From positions 1-36,955 of the IMG/VR virus record IMGVR_UViG_3300037961_002141: a stretch of DNA of 36,955 nt. One strand, given 5' to 3'. This document shows positions 13,323-20,748 of this stretch, piece after piece. Source of the stretch: a virus. The position numbers and the translations under genes were made by a program. How positions within the stretch are numbered: position 1 is the stretch's first letter; each line of letters begins with the position of its first letter. The notes under the pieces are model-generated. The model searched no databases and had not been told where the DNA came from. It worked only from the letters and a program-made list of their open reading frames with translations.

Positions 13323-15454
13323 ACCCATTAAACCGTAAAATGTTTCGTCAGCCCGGTATGTCAAGACAGCCTATGGGTATACTTGCATCATCGCCTGAGT
13401 TGGCAAACGTGGTTCGCAGACGCACAGGACAGCCCGTGCAGATGGCGCATGGTGGATATCACCCACCCGGTGATCCGATGGGTAGGTTGTCAACATCAAG
13501 ACGAACAGTGCCGGGGAGTATAAGGATACCACTTGCCGATCTTGTTGATCGTTTACCTAAGTCCGGCTTTGCCAGACCAGCACTCGATAGATTTATGGCA
13601 GCAGCAAGTGACGACATACCTTCTACTGGTATAGGTGCGATCAGGGGTAGAGTCCAGCGGGACGCTTTGACGGACTTAGCTATGCAGTCAATCAGACAAG
13701 GCGGCTCACCTTATCCACCAGATCCACCAATTAGTAGTGCTGTGACTGGTGGTCCAAGACCGGATGTAGTTGAAAGAGGTCAAAGGTTATCTGAGATTGC
13801 TAGTGCAGACAGGACTGCACAACCTGTGCTAGGAGATGTTGATCCAGGATTACTAGCAGCGTTAACGCCTGCTGAACCTATGTCTGACGCCGAAAGAATG
13901 GCGGCTAATCGTGCAAATTTAGCAGCGTTAAGATCTGCACAAGGACTTGGACAAGGTGCGAACGTCCCTATGACAGCAGCATCAGTGCCTGATGTATCTA
14001 TATCTGATGCCGAAAGAATGGCAGCTAATCGTGCAAATTTAGCAGCGTTAAGATCTGCACAAGGACTTGGGCAAGGTGCGGATGTTTCTATTCCAACAGG
14101 TGGAGGCATAGCAGCTACAGATGTTGCTGATGATACTCGTCGAAATGCAAACATAGACGCTCTCAGAAACTTGCGTACAGCAGTTGCAGTAAGGCAGGGC
14201 AGAGACACAGCATTAGATCCAACATTAGACCCGGATTTAGAACTTTCAACCAGTGTTGGAATGTTGCAAGATGATCCAGCAGTAATCAATAGACCACCAG
14301 CGGCCTTGGGGGCAGCAAGGTCTTCACGCGCTTCTACAGATCCTGATGAAATTTTCCCAGATACTCCTGTAGTTCTATCTCCACCAGTGGTGGATAAAAT
14401 TACTCAAGGCGGAGAAGGCACTCAAGGCGGAGAAGGCACTCAAGGCGGAGACGACAACATCATACCGTCTACGGGTCAGAATTTGTCTGACGCTGCTAAA
14501 GATCTGTTAAATCGTCCTGCCTTGTCCGCTGAAGCTGTTAATAAACGAGTTGATCAGCTATTGGGCATTGACTCTGCGATACAAGAAAAAACAGGCAAAC
14601 CTGCTACCAAAAAAGAAAGAGTAAAAGCAGAGATCGCTATACTAAAAGAGGCGCTTGGAGAGGATGCAGCTAAAGATATTCGCACATCGGGTGCGTATAA
14701 CTTAATGATGACTGGCCTCATGATAGCCGCAGGAGACAGTCCTGATGCGATGACCAACATTGTCAAAGGTCTTGCTGGCGGACTCAAAATGTATGGTGAT
14801 GCGACAGGTGAAGAAGCTCAACGTAAAAACAAACTTGAGCAGAGTCTTGGGCTTCAAGCGTATAGCAACGTAAGAGAGGAAATCGCTGCTGAAAAAATTG
14901 CGGACGCAAGATTAAAAGAACAAAAAGCTAGTTTGGCAGGTCAGATTTATGTGAATGAGGCTAACAACACAGCCGCCATGGAAAGACTGGTTGCTAAAGA
15001 AGGCTTCGATGCAGGTAGATTTCAGCAAACATTAAAGCTTCAAAGAGATACCTTGGAGCAAAATCTTAAAATAGCCAATATGCCACCAGCAGAAATAAGA
15101 ACTCTAACCATGATACAACAAGAGCCACAACTCTTAGAGATCATGGAACAGGCTTCCATAGCAAAAGATCCTACTAAAATGGAAAGAGATATTTTAGGAC
15201 ATTTAATTAAATCTCCTTACTTTGCAATGGAATTAGCGGAAGAGGGAGGCCAACAAAAATTAGCAGGCTATGCCACAGCCATTGCAAATGCATTTAGATC
15301 ATCCAGAGATCAAGATAGCACTCAAGCGGCTACAGCGTCTTCAGGAACTGTTACCTCTCCTATAGCTATAAGCAATCAAGACGACTATAACGCTTTACCA
15401 AGTGGATCGGTATATATAGATCCTGGTGATAATAAGACATATAGAAAACCATAG
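13319..15454 (+). CDS. Large internal virion protein with internal duplication (711 aa)
   Basis: The ATGA overlap places the start at 13319. The basic N-terminus (NPLNRKMFRQPGMSRQPMG) leads to a low-complexity region with a 40-residue tandem duplication around residues 188-254 (SDAERMAANRANLAALRSAQ, twice) and a TQGGEG triplet repeat near residues 361-378. The C-terminal half is helical (LNRPALSAEAVNKRVDQLLG, KKERVKAEIAILKEALGED) and contains a small Gly/Ala hydrophobic segment (SGAYNLMMTGLMIAAGDSP). No enzyme motif is seen. Length and position fit an ejection or internal core protein like the middle protein of the T7-type trio; that role is inferred. A gap of nine bases separates it from the 1384-residue gene. 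Confidence 0.65.
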   Translation: MNPLNRKMFRQPGMSRQPMGILASSPELANVVRRRTGQPVQMAHGGYHPPGDPMGRLSTSRRTVPGSIRIPLADLVDRLPKSGFARPALDRFMAAASDDIPSTGIGAIRGRVQRDALTDLAMQSIRQGGSPYPPDPPISSAVTGGPRPDVVERGQRLSEIASADRTAQPVLGDVDPGLLAALTPAEPMSDAERMAANRANLAALRSAQGLGQGANVPMTAASVPDVSISDAERMAANRANLAALRSAQGLGQGADVSIPTGGGIAATDVADDTRRNANIDALRNLRTAVAVRQGRDTALDPTLDPDLELSTSVGMLQDDPAVINRPPAALGAARSSRASTDPDEIFPDTPVVLSPPVVDKITQGGEGTQGGEGTQGGDDNIIPSTGQNLSDAAKDLLNRPALSAEAVNKRVDQLLGIDSAIQEKTGKPATKKERVKAEIAILKEALGEDAAKDIRTSGAYNLMMTGLMIAAGDSPDAMTNIVKGLAGGLKMYGDATGEEAQRKNKLEQSLGLQAYSNVREEIAAEKIADARLKEQKASLAGQIYVNEANNTAAMERLVAKEGFDAGRFQQTLKLQRDTLEQNLKIANMPPAEIRTLTMIQQEPQLLEIMEQASIAKDPTKMERDILGHLIKSPYFAMELAEEGGQQKLAGYATAIANAFRSSRDQDSTQAATASSGTVTSPIAISNQDDYNALPSGSVYIDPGDNKTYRKP
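13882..14080. repeat. 79-bp near-perfect direct repeat, 120-bp period
   Basis: Positions 13882-13960 and 14002-14080 are nearly identical, differing at only a few third positions. They encode SDAERMAANRANLAALRSAQ plus GLGQGA twice in frame, with a different linker between them. This is an in-gene duplication inside the 711-residue virion protein. Confidence 0.9.
14402..14455. repeat. 18-bp tandem repeat, three copies
   Basis: The unit ACTCAAGGCGGAGAAGGC occurs twice exactly and a third time with its last bases changed. It encodes TQGGEG repeated in frame, a flexible linker between the N-terminal low-complexity part and the helical C-terminal part of the virion protein. Confidence 0.9.
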
Positions 15455-15463
15455 GAGAAATAA

Positions 15464-18400
15464 ATGGCGGATAAGCCTTTATTTTCAGGCACTCCTATAG
15501 CAGAAAGTCCTGCACCTTTATTTTCAGGCACTCCTATAGCAGAAAGTCCAGAGGAAGAAGAAGAGACAAGTACTTTCTCTGACATAGCACAGGGCGTGGG
15601 TGCAGGCTTGATTGGCTTGCCCCAAGGCATCGCTGAAACTGGCGCTGCTATTATCGATTCTATTGCCGATACTAACACCAGCAGAGCAGTTACCAAAGGT
15701 TTTGAATCAGCTAAAGATTTTCTTGGATTTACTCCCGAGACAACAGCAGGTAAGACAGCAGAATCCATAACCACATTTGGTGCAGCATTGATTCCTGTGA
15801 TCGGATGGGTAGGCAGGGCAAGTTCTGTTGCTCGAGGTGCCGCTATACTGCCCTCAAAAAGCATACTGAAAGCTGGCGCTGATACCTTTGGTAAATCGAA
15901 AGCTGGTAAAGCTCTTCTTGGATCTGACAATACATTCACTGCCAGAGCAAAGTTAGCTGCAACAACGAGTCTTACGGCTGGTGCTGCTGAGATGATTATT
16001 GCTCCAGATGGCACAGCAACTCTTGCTGACTCTTTTGATGTGTTACCAGATGCACTGGAGACAGAAGTTGATAGTGGACTTCAAGGCAGAGATGAAGCCT
16101 TTCGCAGACTCAGAAATAAATTAAGAATGGGAGTTGAAGGCACGGCTGTAGGGGTGGGCTTTGAAGCTTTGTTCCCGGCTCTTGGGGTTACAACCAGGGC
16201 TGTAAGTATGATTCCAGGTGTACCAGCAGCCGCTCGAACTTTCAGTGCAGGCTTTGATTATTTGGGTGGCAAACTATCTGGAGCCTTTGATGGTAGAGTG
16301 GGTAAATATTTTACATCAACAGGTGAGACACCAAAAAATATTTTTGAAGATTTAAGAACAATAGACAACGTAACAGATCAAGAGGCACAGACTGCTGCAA
16401 ATCTTTTCGCATCATTTGACAGAGAAGCTCGTAAAGTTGTGAAAGGTCAGAAGCTCTTTGGTCGCGGCAAAGAGGGAGTGCAAAAAGCTTATGATGATTT
16501 GTTGTCTTTTCTTGAGGGTGATGTAAAGGCTCTCGATGACTACGGAAAAAATGTGGTAGCTGCCGCCAACAAGATGCGTAATCAGGTGGATGAGTTAACT
16601 GACAGAGGTATTAAAGAGTTAGAGGACTCTGTTGCCGCTGGAACTGTCAACAGAGATTTAGCAGATGCTGCAATAAAAGAAATGGAACACAACCGTGGTT
16701 CTTACTTGCGTAGACTATACGAGGGTGCATTCGATCCTGAGACAGTCACCATGAAAGACGTTGCTAAAAAGCCAGCTTACAAAAAAGCTGTAGATCAAAT
16801 CGCTAAAGCCATGCAAAAAGCTGATCCAAAGCTAACTACACCAGATGCTGTTAGCAACGCTAAGATGGAGATCAATAAGTTTTTTACCAAAGCTTCTCTT
16901 GATGAGAGATTAGATCCAGAGGCAGCGGTCAAGATAATGGAGAGGGCTGCAACGACAGGAAAGGTTGGCGCAGCATCAAGACCTTTGTATCAGTTGTCAG
17001 AGGAGATGTTTAAAAAACGGACTAAGTTTATGGAAAGAGCACCCGCTTTGCGTGAGCTTTTGAATGAGGTTCGAGATCCAAAAGAACTGTATATTAGAAC
17101 TGTATCAGATCTATCTAAGTTTGAAACAAGCAGTAAATTTTTTCGTGAGTTTGCTCAAACAGAAAGAGTTTCTTACGACGATGCAATTAATTTCTTTAAC
17201 GCCGGAGCTAGGCCGTTAGTTATTTCAGGTGAAAACGTAGGAAAAGGTGCACAGAAAACTTTACAGGATGCCGGATATATTAAACTTGGAGACAGAAAAG
17301 CCATAGAGGGCAAAGGCTCTGGCAAGACTATATTTTCTGGGAAGTTTGGAGATCTAACAGGTGAGTATGTACCAACAGAAATATACAATGCTTTAACCAC
17401 ACCTGTTAGAAACACAAACATAGCAACAGAATTGCTGGCTATATCTTTGCAGGCCAAGGGCATATCTCAGATGGGTAAGACTGTCCTTAACCCGATAGGA
17501 CAAATGCGTAACTTTTTATCAGGCACCTTTATGGTGGGTGCGAATGGTAACCTGCCACGAAATACAGAACTTGGAGAAGCTTTTGACGCGGTGTTCAAAA
17601 AGGCTTCAGCATTATCCGATGAAGAATCTGACAGATTTTTTTCTATGATTGGTGATCTTGGTCTTGTCGATGAAAACCTGGCCGTCAACGAAATGCAATT
17701 GCTGCTTCGAGAACAGTATGGAAAAGCTTCTGCAAAGTCTGCAACTAATTTAAATAGTCTGATAGAGAAAACTCCTGGAGTCAGAGGGTTACAAAAAATA
17801 TATTCAGACACTGACACTTTTTGGAAGACAGTTGGGTTCATCGGAGAGAAAGCAAAGTACGGAGCAGCATTCCGTAAAGCTGGTTTAGATCCTGACAATC
17901 TTGGTGATATTTCTTCTGACCTTGTACAATCCGGTCTTGCACCTCGAACCTCGGAACTTACTGGCAGACATGGTTTCTTGAATGTGTTCGCATCAGACAT
18001 CGTTAAAGAAACAATGCCCATCTATTCACGAGTGCCGGAGGTTATAAAATCTATTCGTAAGATACCTGTGGCTGGAAACTTTGTGGCGTTTCCGGCAGAG
18101 GTCATCCGTAACACTGCCAACATCGTGCAACGCGGGACCAGAGAACTTGGATTTAAAGCATCAGACGAATTAATCCAGAAAGTCGGAGAGCAAAACGCTA
18201 GAAGACTTGAGCGTGAGATAAGAGCTATTGGTGCTAATCGCCTGACGAGCTACATTGCATCGGCAGGTGTTATACCTGCCGCCGTTGCGAAAGCTAGTTA
18301 CGCAGCAACAGGTGTGTCTGAAGAAGATGTTGAGGCCATGAAGCCTTTGATGCCGTATTTCATGGAAGGTCATTTGGTTATGTCACTTGGCAAGCCAAAA

Positions 18401-19618
18401 GATGGTAAATGGGAACACGCTGATCTTAGCTACATGATGCCGTATGATTTTGCTTTCACTCCTGCTAGAAGAGCCATGGAGATATACAAACAAAAAGGAG
18501 AGATAGGAGCAGGAGAAGCAGAGCAGATAACTGCATCGATGTGGGGTGCATTTGCTTCTTTCATGGATCCGTTTGCTGGCGAGTCTTTGATTGCAGAAAG
18601 AGTTCAGGATGCTTTGCCTCAAAATTACTTTGGACGAGGCGGCGAAACAGCTACTGGATCTCCGATATGGCAAGACAGTAATGACTTTGGAACAAAGCTT
18701 GGTAACAGCTTCACACATATACTTGGTGGCTTCACACCTACCTTTTTAGAACTGTTTGTCAAACCAACTGCTCGAGGGCTAGAAGCAGGTCGTGTATCAA
18801 GCGCAGCCACTGGTGACCCAACAAGAACGGGCAGAGAATATAACATACATGAAGAAGCTTTCACCGCTGCGACTGGCATGAGAAAGCTAGAGTTAAATAT
18901 TCCAAAGTCTCTTTCGTTTAAAGGCTACGAGTTTACATCGTTAAGATCACAGTCTCTTGGAGACTTCACTCGTGTGGCAAAAGCAAACAACTCATCCGAA
19001 GAAGACGTTATAAATGCCTATGTGGCGGCAAACGAGGATGCGTTTCGAGCACAGCGTCAAATGTATGGGTTCATGAAAGCTGCGGAAGCAGCCGGGTTGA
19101 GCAGAGCACAAATATTTACAGCGTTAAAACGTGACTCTAATCTAGGCTCACAAGAATTAGCTTTTATAATGAGTGGTAAGTTTCGGCCTGTAACAATAAG
19201 TGACAAGGTTGTTCGTGATGTTTATGCAGAAACAGCTATCAAAGGTGAACCTAGAAAGATAACAAAGCTGCCCATGAGAGCACTGCTCGATAAATCTAGA
19301 GAGTACAGTGGAAAATCTTTGCTTTCAGAAAGTTTAACTGAAGAGAATAAACCTTTATTTAGTGGAGAACCTGTGTCACAAGAACCAAAGGCTCCTTTGT
19401 TTAGCGGACAGCCCGTGTCACAAGCACCTACAATAGCACCGACCCAACAAGTTGCTGCTGCTGGCGCTCCTCCGTCAGTAGCGCAAGCGGGGGTCGCACC
19501 CCTTGGCGGCTCCCGCACCCTTTCTGCCGCTAACAACTCACAGCTTCAACAGCAGCTTGCCGGAGGAGGCAATCCGGTTGCTGCTCTTAAAAACTTACAA
19601 GCAACAGGAAATGTATAA
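15464..19618 (+). CDS. Very large virion (ejection-type) protein, 1384 aa, with PLFSG repeats at both ends
   Basis: ATG at 15464 follows TAGGAGAAATAA. The protein begins with two copies of PLFSGTPIAESP, then an acidic EEEEET run and hydrophobic Gly/Ala segments (DIAQGVGAGLIGLPQGIAET, FGAALIPVIGWVG). Most of the body is helical and charged, without a recognisable lysozyme or transglycosylase motif. Hydrophobic or amphipathic patches recur near residues 925-950 (IASAGVIPAAVAKASYAA). Near the C-terminus two further copies appear (PLFSGEPVSQEPKAPLFSGQPVSQAP), followed by a Gln/Ala/Gly-rich tail. Size, position before the lysozyme and mixed hydrophobic/helical character match the large ejection protein of marine podoviruses. 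It overlaps the lysozyme gene by one base. The function is inferred, not shown by motifs. Confidence 0.7.
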   Translation: MADKPLFSGTPIAESPAPLFSGTPIAESPEEEEETSTFSDIAQGVGAGLIGLPQGIAETGAAIIDSIADTNTSRAVTKGFESAKDFLGFTPETTAGKTAESITTFGAALIPVIGWVGRASSVARGAAILPSKSILKAGADTFGKSKAGKALLGSDNTFTARAKLAATTSLTAGAAEMIIAPDGTATLADSFDVLPDALETEVDSGLQGRDEAFRRLRNKLRMGVEGTAVGVGFEALFPALGVTTRAVSMIPGVPAAARTFSAGFDYLGGKLSGAFDGRVGKYFTSTGETPKNIFEDLRTIDNVTDQEAQTAANLFASFDREARKVVKGQKLFGRGKEGVQKAYDDLLSFLEGDVKALDDYGKNVVAAANKMRNQVDELTDRGIKELEDSVAAGTVNRDLADAAIKEMEHNRGSYLRRLYEGAFDPETVTMKDVAKKPAYKKAVDQIAKAMQKADPKLTTPDAVSNAKMEINKFFTKASLDERLDPEAAVKIMERAATTGKVGAASRPLYQLSEEMFKKRTKFMERAPALRELLNEVRDPKELYIRTVSDLSKFETSSKFFREFAQTERVSYDDAINFFNAGARPLVISGENVGKGAQKTLQDAGYIKLGDRKAIEGKGSGKTIFSGKFGDLTGEYVPTEIYNALTTPVRNTNIATELLAISLQAKGISQMGKTVLNPIGQMRNFLSGTFMVGANGNLPRNTELGEAFDAVFKKASALSDEESDRFFSMIGDLGLVDENLAVNEMQLLLREQYGKASAKSATNLNSLIEKTPGVRGLQKIYSDTDTFWKTVGFIGEKAKYGAAFRKAGLDPDNLGDISSDLVQSGLAPRTSELTGRHGFLNVFASDIVKETMPIYSRVPEVIKSIRKIPVAGNFVAFPAEVIRNTANIVQRGTRELGFKASDELIQKVGEQNARRLEREIRAIGANRLTSYIASAGVIPAAVAKASYAATGVSEEDVEAMKPLMPYFMEGHLVMSLGKPKDGKWEHADLSYMMPYDFAFTPARRAMEIYKQKGEIGAGEAEQITASMWGAFASFMDPFAGESLIAERVQDALPQNYFGRGGETATGSPIWQDSNDFGTKLGNSFTHILGGFTPTFLELFVKPTARGLEAGRVSSAATGDPTRTGREYNIHEEAFTAATGMRKLELNIPKSLSFKGYEFTSLRSQSLGDFTRVAKANNSSEEDVINAYVAANEDAFRAQRQMYGFMKAAEAAGLSRAQIFTALKRDSNLGSQELAFIMSGKFRPVTISDKVVRDVYAETAIKGEPRKITKLPMRALLDKSREYSGKSLLSESLTEENKPLFSGEPVSQEPKAPLFSGQPVSQAPTIAPTQQVAAAGAPPSVAQAGVAPLGGSRTLSAANNSQLQQQLAGGGNPVAALKNLQATGNV
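15476..15549. repeat. 35-bp perfect direct repeat at the 5' end of the 1384-residue gene
   Basis: Positions 15476-15510 and 15515-15549 are identical over 35 bases with a 39-bp period. They encode PLFSGTPIAESP twice. Diverged versions of the same peptide occur at the 3' end of the same gene (about 19351-19425). Confidence 0.92.
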
Positions 19619-20067
19619 TGAACAAGGACAAACTACGCGAAGAGATCGCGGAAGATGAAGGATGTAAGTACGAGATTTATCTCGACCACCTTGGTCTGCC
19701 AACGACAGGAATCGGTCATTTAATTACTGAGTCAGATGAAGAGTATGGCAAACCTGTGGGCACAGTCGTTGAACAAGAACGAGTCAAACAACTATTCACT
19801 TTGGATATGGCAGTGACCATCGACGAGTGCAAAGTATTGTATCCTGACTTCGATGACCTGCCCGAAGAGTGTCAGCACATCATTGCAAACATGATGTTCA
19901 ACATGGGCAGACCCAGACTCAGCAAGTTCAAAGGCATGAAAGCCGGGGTCGATGCCCGTGATTGGAACGCCGCAGCCGACGAAATGGTGGACTCGAGGTG
20001 GTACACGCAGGTTCCTAACCGTGCAAGGCGTTTAGTCGATAGAATGCGCGACCTTGCAAGTGACTGA
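19618..20067 (+). CDS. Endolysin, T4-type lysozyme (GH24)
   Basis: The 149-residue protein is a muramidase that cleaves the MurNAc-GlcNAc bonds of peptidoglycan at lysis. The catalytic triad of T4 lysozyme (E11, D20, T26) aligns exactly by spacing with E14 (AEDEG), D23 (IYLDHLG) and T29 (LPTTGIGHL). A later NMMFNMGRPRLSKFKGM segment matches the family's 'fNqG...F..l' helix, and the C-terminus has WYTQVPNRARRL, the usual substrate-cleft end. No signal peptide or signal-arrest segment is present, so release would need a holin, which I do not recognise in the window. It is the last rightward gene, directly before the convergent terminator; the start overlaps the previous stop (TAATG). Confidence 0.9.
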   Translation: MNKDKLREEIAEDEGCKYEIYLDHLGLPTTGIGHLITESDEEYGKPVGTVVEQERVKQLFTLDMAVTIDECKVLYPDFDDLPEECQHIIANMMFNMGRPRLSKFKGMKAGVDARDWNAAADEMVDSRWYTQVPNRARRLVDRMRDLASD

Positions 20068-20084
20068 AAACACTAAATAAAAAC

Positions 20085-20157
20085 ATCGATTCTCGTGGAC
20101 CTCGTGAACAATGGACGTACCATTATACCTTCAGGTCGCTGAGAATCGATCTTTTTC
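20085..20157. terminator. Bidirectional terminator-like hairpin between convergent modules
   Basis: ATCGATTCTC (20085-20094) pairs perfectly with GAGAATCGAT (20141-20150). After a G-T pair and two mismatches the stem continues with GACCT/AGGTC, and the loop holds a smaller AATGG/CCATT stem (20110-20124). CTTTTTC follows on the + strand, and the - strand side runs into GTTTTTATTT. It lies just after the lysozyme stop, and its right arm overlaps the last bases of the leftward 57-residue gene. Confidence 0.65.
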
Positions 20158-20304
20158 GGACTCAGCCTTCTGAATCAGGCTCTCAACCTCATGAAGTTTG
20201 CTGATTGCCTCATCGATCAGGCCGGACTCGTGCTTCAAGAACAACTGAGTCACAGCCTGGACCGCCTGACTTACCGAAATCTTTGCTTCAGAGAAGTCGT
20301 TCAT
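20131..20304 (-). CDS. Small hypothetical helical protein (57 aa)
   Basis: The start at 20304 is chosen because it makes an ATGA overlap with the upstream stop; a longer frame from 20385 would run through the upstream gene. The product (MNDFSEAKISVSQAVQAV..., then KHESGLIDEAISKLHEVESL) is predicted to be a helical hairpin with many charged residues and no hydrophobic segment. It is the last gene of the leftward operon, and its 3' end lies in the terminator-like hairpin. No family is recognised. Confidence 0.6.
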   Translation of the reverse strand: MNDFSEAKISVSQAVQAVTQLFLKHESGLIDEAISKLHEVESLIQKAESEKDRFSAT

Positions 20305-20510
20305 TTTTTCTTTGGTGGCCTGCCGCGTTTCTTGGCCTTTGGTGGCCTGCCGCGTTTCTTGGCAGGTGCTTTGCCGCCCTTCCAAGCTTCGTTGATGGTC
20401 GGAGTCTTCTTATCGTCCGCCTTCAAACGTCCATCCATATATCTAGCTCTCTCCGGTTTCTTAGTAAGACACGGAAAGAACAAATTCACAAACTTATCCC
20501 ATAGATTCAT
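20301..20510 (-). CDS. Small protein with two C-terminal AT-hook motifs (69 aa)
   Basis: GAGGAGA precedes ATG at 20510. The N-terminus is MNLWDKFVNLFFPCLTKKPER, an amphipathic or membrane-touching helix with a Cys. After a linker (DDKKTPTINEAWKGG) the C-terminus has two 9-residue units built on KKRGRPPK, each with the RGRP core of AT-hooks, which bind the minor groove of AT-rich DNA. The repeat is also a perfect 27-bp tandem at DNA level apart from its last base. The role could be DNA binding or tethering near the membrane; this is inference. It overlaps both neighbours. Confidence 0.65.
   Translation of the reverse strand: MNLWDKFVNLFFPCLTKKPERARYMDGRLKADDKKTPTINEAWKGGKAPAKKRGRPPKAKKRGRPPKKK
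20311..20364. repeat. 27-bp tandem repeat, two copies (AT-hook coding)
   Basis: Positions 20311-20337 and 20338-20364 are identical over 26 of 27 bases. Read on the - strand they encode the two KKRGRPPK AT-hook units. Confidence 0.9.
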
Positions 20511-20748
20511 CGTCTATCTCCTCAATAGTTTTATTCCATATAAATATGGGTGTCCTTTCTCCTACATAGGAACCCACCACGTTGTAACCAAAGTATTCAA
20601 CAGCCTCCTCATCTGTCATACCCTGATCAATAAGAATTTGTATGCACTTGTCAGCATCGTATGCAACAAGGCTTGGATCACCACATCTTTCTGACGTGCC
20701 AATCACCGCTTCTTCAAATCCTGTAGCCAGCACTAAGCCTGAACTCAT
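20494..20748 (-). CDS. Small hypothetical protein downstream of the polymerase (84 aa)
   Basis: The start forms an ATGA overlap with the polymerase stop. The sequence has an N-terminal part with LVLATGFEEAVIGTSERCG, then a helical centre (DADKCIQILIDQGMTDEEAVEYFGYNVVGSYVGE) and an acidic end (EEIDDESMG). The 'DADKCIQILIDQGMTDEEAVEYF' segment looks like a small helix-turn-helix or UBA-type helical unit, but no family is certain. Translational coupling to the polymerase suggests a co-expressed accessory factor. Confidence 0.65.
   Translation of the reverse strand: MSSGLVLATGFEEAVIGTSERCGDPSLVAYDADKCIQILIDQGMTDEEAVEYFGYNVVGSYVGERTPIFIWNKTIEEIDDESMG

Noticed and set aside
13780-14289. Antisense 169-codon frame in the virion gene
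   Set aside because: It is the complement of the duplicated region of the 711-residue gene and lacks its own start context.
15385-16014. Antisense 209-codon frame opposite the 1384-residue gene start
   Set aside because: Ser/Ala/Pro-rich composition follows from the sense codons, and no ribosome-binding site is present.
20085-20150. tRNA or attachment-site reading of the inverted repeat
   Set aside because: The arms give a 10-bp stem with no anticodon-arm or T-arm pattern, and no integrase is in the window. A terminator fits better.
20131-20385. Longer version of the 57-residue gene starting at 20385
   Set aside because: The extra N-terminal part is the AT-hook repeat of the overlapping gene read in another frame. 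The ATG at 20304 gives an ATGA overlap.
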